A stretch of 64,000 nt of DNA, from NCBI GenBank assembly GCA_025210265.1, contig JAOASD010000017.1, forward strand, positions 46,843 through 110,842, written 5' to 3'. Source of the stretch: Pelagimonas sp. GTDB lineage: Bacteria > Pseudomonadota > Alphaproteobacteria > Rhodobacterales > Rhodobacteraceae. The notes under the pieces were generated by a model, which saw nothing but the letters and a program-made list of their open reading frames with translations, was not told where the DNA came from and searched no databases. The position numbers and the translations under genes were made by a program. Shown piece by piece: positions 33,567 to 41,190 of this stretch; position 1 is the first letter of the stretch; every line of letters begins with the position of its first letter.

Positions 33567-33568
33567 GA

Positions 33569-34207
33569 GTGAGCAGAATGCACGACGAGAATGATCCCAA
33601 GCACAAGATCACCCGTCTTTTTGAACAGACCGCATCAAAAGGTACGGCTTCAAAAGCGCCGTCCCCCGGTCACGTCATTTCCCAGAGCGGTGCAGGCAAC
33701 ATAATCAACTTTGGCAACTTGCATCTTCATGGGCAGTCCAAAAGCAAGCCTGCACAGGATGATCCAGTCGATCCTGGCGGAACCCATATATCTGACGCGC
33801 AGAGAGCCAAGCTAAAGGCGCTGGTGGACGACATTGTGTTAACCGAGGGAAAGCTAAAGAAGCGCCCGCGCTCCTATGGTGCGGTTTGGAATGCGTTAAA
33901 CAAACACTGCAAGGTCACATCCTATCGCCGGATTGCATTTGAGGACTTTGAGAAAGCACGAACCTACCTGCAAAGCTGGCGCGGACGCCTGGATGCAATG
34001 AAGAGCGCACCGATCAAAAACGGTGATAGCTGGCGGTCCAATAAATACGCCTACATTCATGCCAACTCCAAGGAAGAGGCCGATGCAAAGGCTATGCGCG
34101 CCTACATAAAAAGAAACTTTGGGGCCGGTAGCTTGACAGAACTTTCCAATGACGAGTTGGAGCGTGTTTACCGCTACGTCGCAAGTAGACGGGCCAGAAA
34201 GATCTAG
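33569..34207 (+). CDS. repressor-linked protein with ORF6C-like C-terminus
   Basis: The protein (212 residues from GTG, or 209 from the ATG at 33578) has a charged N-terminus, a short ISQSGAGNIINFGNLHLHG motif, a linker, and a C-terminal domain like ORF6C/P22AR-type antirepressor domains (RSYGAVWNALNKHCKVTSYR, FEDFEKARTYLQSW). It lies 2 nt after the repressor stop and shares its lower G+C. A role in immunity or repressor modulation is inferred. Start choice is uncertain. Confidence 0.7.
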   Translation: MSRMHDENDPKHKITRLFEQTASKGTASKAPSPGHVISQSGAGNIINFGNLHLHGQSKSKPAQDDPVDPGGTHISDAQRAKLKALVDDIVLTEGKLKKRPRSYGAVWNALNKHCKVTSYRRIAFEDFEKARTYLQSWRGRLDAMKSAPIKNGDSWRSNKYAYIHANSKEEADAKAMRAYIKRNFGAGSLTELSNDELERVYRYVASRRARKI

Positions 34208-34398
34208 TTCCCCGCAGAGATCGCAACCTGGTACTGACATCATTGGTTCGCGCCGGCATGGATTTCATATCGCAACAGGGTGGATGCACCATGCTGGGGC
34301 TCATGGCCCCAATCTTTGAGCGTGTATTCAAACGCGCGGGGATCAGAGCATACAGATATGGACCGATCCTTGATCAACGAGATGGACCGATTTGCGTT
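34208..34398. other. gap after repressor operon, no gene seen
   Basis: I see no convincing gene or promoter here. A plus-strand frame starting at 34243 is interrupted in composition and overlaps a minus-strand ORF. Confidence 0.4.
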
Positions 34399-34632
34399 TT
34401 AAGATTGGATTTTCACTCCGAGTATGCGCAGTGTGAACGACTGGCCTTTGCCTGAGATCCAGAAGGCTACCATTTTCTCTTCGGCAATCCGGCTTAAGAA
34501 GATACCGGTTTTCCCTCTCTGGGCCTCGCTCAATGTAATGCTCTTGCCCCCTTTTCCTTCACACATATAACGCGAAGCCGCCCCAGTCTTCTTCCCACTT
34601 AAGAAAATCCTAACAGTCGCTTGTTTCACCAC
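34399..34632 (-). CDS. possible small basic protein near the prophage end
   Basis: A 77-codon minus-strand frame starts at GTG (34632 or 34629) inside a strong hairpin. The product is basic (KQATVRIFLSGKKTGAASRY) with a plausible core (KMVAFWISGKGQSFTLRIL). No good ribosome site is close. It may be a chance frame; composition is better than average for chance. Confidence 0.35.
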   Translation of the reverse strand: MVKQATVRIFLSGKKTGAASRYMCEGKGGKSITLSEAQRGKTGIFLSRIAEEKMVAFWISGKGQSFTLRILGVKIQS

Positions 34633-34671
34633 AAGCGACTGTTTTTCCTTACGAATACGCTAAGTGGGAAG
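34591..34671. repeat. nested inverted repeats, outer 11-bp arms
   Basis: The outer arms CTTCCCACTTA (34591-34601) and TAAGTGGGAAG (34661-34671) are perfect inverses. Between them lies a second perfect inverted repeat (34612-34643) with 13-bp arms. The double symmetry over 81 bp suggests a protein-binding or recombination site, or two stacked RNA hairpins. Confidence 0.6.
34612..34646. terminator. hairpin with 13-bp stem and T-run
   Basis: AACAGTCGCTTGT and ACAAGCGACTGTT pair perfectly around a 6-nt loop and are followed by TTTTT on the plus strand. This fits a Rho-independent terminator for rightward transcription from the repressor operon. Confidence 0.6.
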
Positions 34672-35234
34672 TCGATTTGCAACTGGGCGAGCCTCTTCCC
34701 AGTTCCCGACGTGCCAGATGGCCGAAAATGACCCCTTCAAGGCACCCTAAATCGGCCCTTGAACCCCTATTTAAAAGGCTTTCGTACATCGAGCCGCTCT
34801 GCTCGGTAGAAACAGCCATATTGGCTCAGAGCCCCGGAAAACGCGCCATTCTGGCGGTTACTGCAAAAACACTCGAGGCCCGTGGGTAGAGGCTCGTATG
34901 CCACCTCAAACCCCTTATTTTATTGGCCTTCCGAGTTCTTCCGCGATCCCCCGACCTCTTCCGAGAACCACTGTAATATCTAGTGTCTCCCTACAGTTGT
35001 TGTAGCCGGACGCTTGTTTTTGCAGTGGCGGACGCTTGTTTTTGCAGCAAAGCGTTTTTGGCTCTCCGGGGGTGATAGCGCGGCGAAGCGTTCAAAACCA
35101 CCCCGCCGCGCATCACTTTAATGGGGGCTTGAACACCTGTTCAACGGCTCTTCCTTCAAATCAGCTACCGAAGCTCTCAAACCGGCAAAGCTGCTTGGAA
35201 CGCTACCTATAAAAACACGATGCAGTTGCGGGTC
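34633..35234. other. 600-bp gene-poor stretch with repeats, candidate prophage end
   Basis: Apart from the hairpins at its start and the tandem 22-bp repeats at 35008-35047, I see no gene. Base composition is lower in G+C than the flanks. By gene order the repressor-proximal end of the prophage should fall in this stretch or in the gap before it. Confidence 0.4.
35008..35047. repeat. tandem 22-bp repeats, candidate transposase-binding sites
   Basis: GGACGCTTGTTTTTGCAG occurs at 35008-35025 and again at 35030-35047, exactly 22 bp apart, and a degenerate third copy (AGCGTTTTTG) follows at 35051-35060. Mu ends carry 22-bp MuA sites with an A-tract next to GCG; on the minus strand these repeats read GCAAAAACAAGCG. 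That orientation fits a prophage end with the phage lying to the left. Confidence 0.45.
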
Positions 35235-35396
35235 TCAGAAAACGCCCCCGGTGAACTGAACGAGGAGCAACAAAGCACCGTGCCCTATCCAGCCGAGCAA
35301 AAGGCCAGCGGCTAACGGCCTTTCTCTAAGAGAGCCAGCGACGACCACCCCAACCAGACCAAGCAAAATCTGCACAATCAAGAAGCACTGCTTCAT
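35235..35396 (-). CDS. 53-aa membrane protein
   Basis: The protein (MKQCFLIVQILLGLVGVVVA...) has two hydrophobic helices separated by a short charged loop (SLRERPLAAG). AGGAG five bases before the ATG at 35396 is a good ribosome site. It is last of three minus-strand small genes. Function unknown; a small holin-like protein is possible from topology only. Confidence 0.6.
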   Translation of the reverse strand: MKQCFLIVQILLGLVGVVVAGSLRERPLAAGLLLGWIGHGALLLLVQFTGGVF

Positions 35397-35428
35397 TTGA
35401 ACTCCTACCGAACCGAATACAACAAACA

Positions 35429-35653
35429 TTAGTAATGCAGCTGCAGACGGGTTTTCAGATCGTCATACGCAGCACGCTTGGCAGCGGCCTGGGATCCATA
35501 GCCTTCGTCATACTGTAAACCGGCCTTACCGGGCGAGACCAGATCCCAACAGCCGGGATGCCCCACGATCTGGTAGAACACTGAGATCCCGAATGCAGAA
35601 GCGATCAGGCCGTTGCCACTGTGCCGCCATGTCAAAGCGAGCGGTTCACTCAT
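35429..35653 (-). CDS. 74-aa protein of unknown function
   Basis: The protein (MSEPLALTWRHSGNGLIASA...) has a beta-rich N-terminus with several aromatic residues and a C-terminal helix (SQAAAKRAAYDDLKTRLQ). Its start overlaps the upstream coiled-coil gene by 8 nt. No family recognised. Confidence 0.6.
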   Translation of the reverse strand: MSEPLALTWRHSGNGLIASAFGISVFYQIVGHPGCWDLVSPGKAGLQYDEGYGSQAAAKRAAYDDLKTRLQLHY

Positions 35654-36050
35654 CGCTCTTGCCCTTCTCTCGTGCAATGTGGGCCCGTCCCTCTCCGAAC
35701 GCCCGCCCATCTTGCCACACAGACAAGAACCCTCTGTCGAGCGCATTGGCCTGTGCCTGCGCTTGTCGTGTCTGCGCTCGCAGTCTTTCATTTTCGGCCT
35801 GCAGGCGCGTGATTTCTTCAGCTTGGTTCGAAATTTCACAATACGCGGATGAGTGATCCGAACTCTTTGCTGGCTCAATCCGGGACCATTGTCTCACGGC
35901 ATCTTCAAAAGCAAGCCGCGACAATCCCGCGGCTTTGAACAAAGCGATGGCCCGGCACGTGGCTAGGGCCGCATATTCGACGAGTTTCACGTCGTTCGGA
36001 AACGTGTCTCCAACCAAATCCGCTTTGATCCGTTCGACTAAATCACTCAT
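35646..36050 (-). CDS. phage-like protein with C-terminal coiled coil
   Basis: The 134-residue protein (MSDLVERIKADLVGDTFPND...) has a helical N-terminal domain followed by a coiled coil (AEEITRLQAENERLRAQTRQ) and a charged C-terminus (GRAFGEGRAHIAREKGK). This architecture is common in small early or right-end genes of Rhodobacterales phages. It is first of three coupled genes next to the relic, and may belong to that relic or to the intact phage. Confidence 0.6.
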   Translation of the reverse strand: MSDLVERIKADLVGDTFPNDVKLVEYAALATCRAIALFKAAGLSRLAFEDAVRQWSRIEPAKSSDHSSAYCEISNQAEEITRLQAENERLRAQTRQAQAQANALDRGFLSVWQDGRAFGEGRAHIAREKGKSDE

Positions 36051-36085
36051 CGCCTGCACCCTCCTCCAGGTCATCGCATAGCGGG

Positions 36086-36746
36086 CGGGTCAGACTTTGC
36101 TGATCAAAGCGGAACCAACGCTGATCGCGGCGTTCCAGACGCGCGGGCAGAGCGCCCGGCAATCGGCGCGGTGCCGGTCACATGGCCTTCAGAGGCCAGC
36201 GTGATCCGCCCACCCTGACCCTCGGCATAAAGCCAGTCCAGCGCGCCCTGCAGCCGGGTCGCGTTCTCGGTTGCGTCGGCCTCGTCCCCGGTGAACCGGA
36301 CGCCAAAGGCCTCGGCGTTCAGCTCATAGTGATTGAGGTTCAGGTAGGGAGATCCACGCCACCAGGCAATCTTGACGTGATCTCCCAAATGAGTGCGGAA
36401 CCGTTCGCGCCGCCCGAACAACCAGGCAAGTGCAGCTTTCCGGCGCGGGCCTTTGCGCCAGTGCCAGTCGGCAACCAGCATCAATGCATTTTGTGCGACC
36501 TCAGAGCGACCGGCGGTCATGACCGCAGCCCCAGCACGTTGCGGCGCAGGTTGGCGCTCATTTCCGCAGACAGGCCCGCTTCTTTGCTGGCCCCATCCAG
36601 AGCCTCGGCGATCTCGGCGTCCCGCGCCTCAGGTACACCCGCCATCAACAAGATCTTGCCGCTGCGCTTGATCTTGCGCAGGTGGATCGGATCCTGCAGG
36701 ACGTCCAGATCACGGATCGACGTTTTCAGGGCATCAACGCCCGCCT
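36086..36746 (-). pseudogene. mosaic relic of a second Mu-like prophage
   Basis: Three stretches closely match distant parts of the intact prophage in the same orientation and order: 36086-36144 to the portal gene (15471-15529), 36341-36630 to 19485-19774 (67-aa gene and gp27 C-terminus) and 36641-36746 to 30318-30423 (parB-like gene). The second and third pairs are equal in length without gaps, with scattered base changes. The piece 36145-36340 reads as a plausible protein fragment (DEADATENATRLQGALDWLY) not matched in the window. Genes are fused and truncated, so this is debris. Confidence 0.8.
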
Positions 36747-37089
36747 ATCCAGCCGCGCATCTGCGCCGGGGACTGCACTGGCGACTCAAATTTACTGACA
36801 ACCATGGACAGAACAATCTGCCCGATTACAAACACCGCAAGGTGGCCCCTGCATCAGTGCAGTGCTATACTCCCCTAGCAGGCGTGACACGGTGATAGTC
36901 TCGCGGCCGTAGCACGATCCCACGGATCGGAGCGCAATGCGGGGTTTCCGGGAAACCGGGGGCGAGGCCCCGCCGCCTGCCACCTATCGCAAAAACGGCT
37001 ATGCCCATATCAACCCATATCATTCGCGCATGACGCCACTGGCACAGCCAAAGCGCCATGCCCAAAGCGGAGTTTACAACCAGCCCCCC
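36747..37089. other. intergenic stretch between relic and uvrD
   Basis: Roughly 340 bp with no convincing gene. A short minus-strand frame (36792-36983) ends in a Cys-rich PCGVCNRADCSVHGC but has no ribosome site and runs through G+C-poor sequence. This stretch probably marks the return to host DNA. Confidence 0.4.
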
Positions 37090-39558
37090 CTAAAAGGGCA
37101 CATCATCCGCTGCGCTTGCGGGCTTCACAAAGCGGGCCATCACCTTTTTGGTGCCCGCCTTTTCAAACTCAATTTCGAGCTTCTCGCCCTCCAGACCGAC
37201 AATCGTACCATAACCGAATTTCTGGTTAAAAACGCGCTCGCCCAAGGTGAAGCTGCTGCTCGCCACCGCATCAATGGTCACCGAGCTGCGCGGTTTTGCC
37301 GAGGCGGTGGGGCGCGTCCCCGCTCGGTCCTGCATCCGTTTCCAGCCCGGCGAATTATAGACATCGGCCGAGGCCACGCGGGCCTCCAGATCGGATCGCG
37401 CCAGCCCCAGATCCGAGCCAAAATTGGGCGAGGCCGCGCCATAGCCCGCGCCATATTGACCGGGCGCGGTCAGCACATCCACGTGTTCTTCGGGCAGTTC
37501 ATCGACAAAGCGCGAGGGCAGCTGGGATTGCCACTGGCCAAACACCCGCCGGTTGCCGGCAAAGGAAATGGTACAGACCTCTTCGGCGCGAGTGATGCCG
37601 ACATAGGCCAGGCGACGCTCCTCTTCGAGACCCTTAACCCCGCTTTCATCCATGCTGCGCTGGGACGGGAACAGCCCGTCCTCCCAGCCTGGCAGAAAGA
37701 CCGCTGGGAACTCCAGCCCCTTGGCCGCGTGCAGCGTCATGATCGACACTTTGGCCCCGGCCTCGTCGCTGTCATTTTCCATGACAAGGCTGACATGTTC
37801 CAGGAACCCCTGCAGGTTTTCAAAGGCTTCCAGCGCCTTGACCAGTTCCTTGAGGTTTTCCAGACGGCCCGGCGCCTCGGGCGTTTTGTCATTCTGCCAC
37901 ATGGTCGTGTAGCCGGATTCATCCAGGATGATCTGGGCCAGCTCCACATGGCTGATGTCCGGTTTGGTGGGTTCAGGGGTGATCAGCTCCTCAAGAACCG
38001 CATCCTCGCTGTCATCACCAACCGGCACGGTGGCGCGGGTCATCCGGCCCCAGCGCGCCAGATCCGTGACCAGCTGGGCCAGTGCCTTGGCGCCCTTGCC
38101 TTTGATCGCACCCATTTCCACGGCCATGGCCGCGCCATCCAGCAGCGACACGCCATTGTCGCGCGCAATCGTCTGAATGGTCTGCTGCGCCTTGTCGCCA
38201 AGACCGCGCTTGGGCGTGTTCACGATCCGCTCAAACGCGAGATCATCCGAGGGCGAGACCACAAGCCGGAAATAGGCCATGGCATCGCGGATCTCCATCC
38301 GTTCGTAAAAGCGTGGACCGCCGATGACGCGATAGGGCAGACCGATGGTCAGAAAGCGATCCTCAAAGGCGCGCATCTGGTGGCTGGCGCGCACGAGGAT
38401 CGCCATATCGTCCAGATCGAACGGGCGCATATTGCGGGTGCCGACCTGCATGGAATGGATTTCCTCACCAATCCAGCGGGCCTCTTCCTCACCATCCCAA
38501 TGGCCGATCAGCCGAACCTTTTCGCCGTCTTCCGCCTCGGTCCACAGCTCTTTGCCCAGACGGTTTTCATTGCCACGGATCACCGAAGAGGCCGCCGCCA
38601 GAATATGCGGGGTCGAGCGGTAATTCTGCTCTAGCCGCACGGTCTTGGCGCCCTCGAAATCCTTTTCAAACCGCAGGATGTTGCCAACCTCAGCCCCGCG
38701 CCAGCCATAGATTGACTGATCGTCATCGCCAACGCAGCAGATATTGCGATGTCCCTGCGCCAGCAGCCGCAGCCACAGATACTGGGCCACGTTGGTATCC
38801 TGATACTCGTCCACCAGAATATAGCGGAACCAGCGTTGATACTGCGCCAGAACATCCGGGTGATCCTGGAAAATCGCCACCACATGCAGCAGCAGATCGC
38901 CAAAATCCACCGCATTCAGCTCCAGCAGGCGGCGCTGATACTGCGCATAAAGCGACACGGCCCGGCCATTATAAGCCGACGCATCAGCCGAGGGCACACG
39001 GTCCGGCGTCAGCGCGCGGTTCTTCCAGGCATCAATGATGCTGGCCAGCTGGCGCGGCGGCCAACGCTTGTCATCAATGCCCTCGGCCCGCACCAGCTGT
39101 TTCAACAGGCGCAGCTGGTCATCGGTGTCCAGAATGGTGAAATTCGACTTCAGATAAGGGCCATCCTCGCCATCACGGATCAGCTCCGCATGGCGGCGCA
39201 GCAGCTTGACACAGACCGAATGGAACGTGCCCATCCAGGCCAAGCCAGAGGCCGCAGGCCCAACCATATCGCCGACGCGGTTCTTCATCTCGCGCGCGGC
39301 CTTATTGGTAAAGGTCACGGCAAGGATCTCGTTCGGGCGGGCGCGCTGGGTGTTCAGCAAATGCACGATCCGCGTGGTCAGAGCCTTGGTCTTGCCCGTG
39401 CCCGCCCCGGCCAGCATCAGAACCGGCCCGTCCAGCGTTTCCACCGCATCGCGCTGCGCCGGGTTCAACCCGTCAAGATAAGAAGGCAGCCGTGCCGCCA
39501 TTGCCCGCGCCGAAAGGCTCACGCCCTCAAACGCATCCATATCGTCAAAACTGCTCAT
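37090..39558 (-). CDS. uvrD: UvrD/PcrA-type DNA helicase
   Basis: The 822-residue superfamily 1A helicase has Walker A GAGTGKT (51-57), the DDQSIYGWRGAE motif III region, a QNYRST motif IV, and the C-terminal TLHAAKGLEF and VGITRAEE motifs. It unwinds DNA in nucleotide-excision and mismatch repair and removes proteins from DNA. The C-terminus ends with a Tudor-like domain typical of PcrA/UvrD (FNQKFGYGTIVGLEGEKLEI). It is the first clear host gene beside the phage boundary and divergent from the next gene. Confidence 0.93.
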   Translation of the reverse strand: MSSFDDMDAFEGVSLSARAMAARLPSYLDGLNPAQRDAVETLDGPVLMLAGAGTGKTKALTTRIVHLLNTQRARPNEILAVTFTNKAAREMKNRVGDMVGPAASGLAWMGTFHSVCVKLLRRHAELIRDGEDGPYLKSNFTILDTDDQLRLLKQLVRAEGIDDKRWPPRQLASIIDAWKNRALTPDRVPSADASAYNGRAVSLYAQYQRRLLELNAVDFGDLLLHVVAIFQDHPDVLAQYQRWFRYILVDEYQDTNVAQYLWLRLLAQGHRNICCVGDDDQSIYGWRGAEVGNILRFEKDFEGAKTVRLEQNYRSTPHILAAASSVIRGNENRLGKELWTEAEDGEKVRLIGHWDGEEEARWIGEEIHSMQVGTRNMRPFDLDDMAILVRASHQMRAFEDRFLTIGLPYRVIGGPRFYERMEIRDAMAYFRLVVSPSDDLAFERIVNTPKRGLGDKAQQTIQTIARDNGVSLLDGAAMAVEMGAIKGKGAKALAQLVTDLARWGRMTRATVPVGDDSEDAVLEELITPEPTKPDISHVELAQIILDESGYTTMWQNDKTPEAPGRLENLKELVKALEAFENLQGFLEHVSLVMENDSDEAGAKVSIMTLHAAKGLEFPAVFLPGWEDGLFPSQRSMDESGVKGLEEERRLAYVGITRAEEVCTISFAGNRRVFGQWQSQLPSRFVDELPEEHVDVLTAPGQYGAGYGAASPNFGSDLGLARSDLEARVASADVYNSPGWKRMQDRAGTRPTASAKPRSSVTIDAVASSSFTLGERVFNQKFGYGTIVGLEGEKLEIEFEKAGTKKVMARFVKPASAADDVPF

Positions 39559-39735
39559 CCTCTGAACCTAGCGCCCCAAAGACACGAAAGAAAGAGACGT
39601 TCTCGCTTCGTTCCCCAACTTATCCCCAGCTTCTTTTTGGCCCAAATACCTCCGAGAGCGCGAGGGCAGCGCCCTCGCCTCTCTCAACCCAGCACATGTC
39701 TGGACAATTCAGGGCAACAGAAGCCAAATGCGCCC
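39559..39735. other. divergent intergenic region with a REP-like element
   Basis: This 177-bp gap between two divergent host genes contains one copy of the intergenic repeat (39629-39684: AGCTTCTTTTTGG..., then a GAGGGC-AGC-GCCCTC hairpin). Promoters for both genes should lie here. Confidence 0.5.
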
Positions 39736-40890
39736 ATGGATCTTGACCTCGACCTGCCCGCGACCTCTGACCTGCGCAAACGCGCGCGGCGGCGTATGCC
39801 GCATTTCGCCTTTGAATATCTCGACAGCGCCACCGGGGCCGAACTGCAGGCAAAACGCAACCGAGAGGCGCTGGACCAGATCCTGTTCATGCCGCAAATC
39901 CTAAGCGGAAAGCCCGCCCCACAGCTCGCCACCAAATTCCTGGACCAGGAATTTGACCGTCCCTTTGGGATCGCACCGCTGGGCATGTCCGGGCTGATCT
40001 GGCCAGGGGCCGAATCCCTGCTGGCCAGCCACGCCCATAGCGCGCGCATCCCCTACTGCCTGTCCACCGTCGCCACCCGCCTGCCCGAAGAGATCGGCCC
40101 AAAAGCCGGTGACATGGGCTGGTTTCAGCTCTACTGCCCCGCCGATCCTGACATCCGCCGCGACATGCTGCACCGCGCCCGCAACGCAGGCTTCACCAAG
40201 CTGATCCTCACCGTGGACGTGCCCGACGACAGCCGCCGCGAACGCCAGCGCCGCGCCCGCCTGACGCTGCCGCCAAAAATCACCCCACGCGTGGTGTATG
40301 AAATCGCCACGCATCCAGCCTGGGCGCTTGGCACCGCGCGGATCGGCGCCCCGCGCATTGTCCTGCCAGAAAGCTATGTCGACAGCCGCGCGGCACGGTC
40401 TTCGATTGAACATGCTGGCCATTTGATCCGGGGCACGCCGGATTGGGACACGCTCCGCGCCCTGCGCAACGAATGGCCCGGCCACCTGATTGTCAAAGGT
40501 GTCATGTGCCCCGATGCCGCCCAGCGCCTGCAGGCCGAAGGGGTGGATGCAATCTGGGTCTCCAACCATTCCGGGCGGCAATTCGAAGCCGGGCCGGCCT
40601 CAATCACCGCGCTGCCCGCAATCCGCGCCGCCCTTGGCCCGGATATGCCGCTGATTCTGGACAGCGGGATCGAAACCGGGCTGGATGTGCTGCGCGCCCG
40701 CGCGCTGGGGGCGGATTTTGTGATGCTGGGACGCGCCTGGCACTATGCGGTTGCCGCGCTTGGCCCCAAAGGCCCGGCACATCTGCACCACATCCTGACC
40801 GAAGACATGCGGCTGAACATGGCACAGCTGGGATGCGACAGCTGTGAGCAGCTGCCACAGCGGCTTTGGCCGCAGACCCAAAATAGGTAA
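39736..40890 (+). CDS. FMN-dependent alpha-hydroxy-acid dehydrogenase (L-lactate dehydrogenase-like)
   Basis: The 384-residue enzyme has the alpha-hydroxy-acid oxidase TIM barrel: FDRPFGIAPLGMSGL near the FMN site, the LTVDVPDDSRRER strand with substrate-binding Arg, Lys in VKGVMC, and the active-site motif SNHSGRQ (usually SNHGGRQ). It would oxidise L-lactate or a related hydroxy acid at the membrane or in the cytoplasm. It stands next to pyruvate carboxylase, so lactate-to-pyruvate use fits. Substrate not certain. Confidence 0.88.
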   Translation: MDLDLDLPATSDLRKRARRRMPHFAFEYLDSATGAELQAKRNREALDQILFMPQILSGKPAPQLATKFLDQEFDRPFGIAPLGMSGLIWPGAESLLASHAHSARIPYCLSTVATRLPEEIGPKAGDMGWFQLYCPADPDIRRDMLHRARNAGFTKLILTVDVPDDSRRERQRRARLTLPPKITPRVVYEIATHPAWALGTARIGAPRIVLPESYVDSRAARSSIEHAGHLIRGTPDWDTLRALRNEWPGHLIVKGVMCPDAAQRLQAEGVDAIWVSNHSGRQFEAGPASITALPAIRAALGPDMPLILDSGIETGLDVLRARALGADFVMLGRAWHYAVAALGPKGPAHLHHILTEDMRLNMAQLGCDSCEQLPQRLWPQTQNR

Positions 40891-40957
40891 ATAAATCTGA
40901 CCAATGCCGAATCATTGCACAGGCAATGAAAAAACCGGCAAATCCTTTCAGATCAGG

Positions 40958-40980
40958 AACTTTGCAGCGATTGCAAAGTT
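40958..40980. promoter_or_regulatory. palindrome AACTTTGCA-N5-TGCAAAGTT upstream of pyc
   Basis: A perfect 9-bp-arm palindrome, followed by further GCAAA half-sites at 40996-41008 (TAGCAAATTCTGCAAATG), lies about 200 bp before the pyc start. TTTGCAAA-type sites are bound by short-chain acyl-CoA regulators such as PccR/ScfR in related bacteria. The 300-bp region holds no gene. A regulator link is inferred. Confidence 0.55.
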
Positions 40981-41190
40981 TTCCACAGTCATTAGCAAAT
41001 TCTGCAAATGTAACGAATTATGTCACACCCTTTGACCCAATTTGTGACGCAGCGGCAGATTTATCGCCGCTTTTGATTGCGAATTTTGTCGCAGGCTCCC
41101 TTAAATCCGCCGCATTGCGGCGTATTCAAACGTCGTCATGGCCTTACCACCGTCCAAAACAGCAACAGGCTTGCTCCGGAGGAACCCGAG

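Noticed and set aside
34243..34455. Plus-strand 70-codon frame
   Set aside because: No ribosome site, overlaps a more protein-like minus-strand frame, and its end is composed of chance sequence.
36104..36520. Open minus-strand frame through the relic
   Set aside because: It stitches together parts of different genes (67-aa gene copy and an unrelated block), so it was called debris rather than a gene.
36792..36983. Cys-rich minus-strand frame PCGVCNRADCSVHGC
   Set aside because: No ribosome site and an unnatural N-terminus; a chance frame is more likely than a zinc protein.
38749..39735. Extension of the lactate dehydrogenase frame upstream to 38.7 kb
   Set aside because: It runs antisense through uvrD; the ATG at 39736 begins a standard family N-terminus.
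41077..41190. Longer pyc start at 41077
   Set aside because: The upstream residues are not like any biotin carboxylase N-terminus and the ATG at 41191 has GGAGG.
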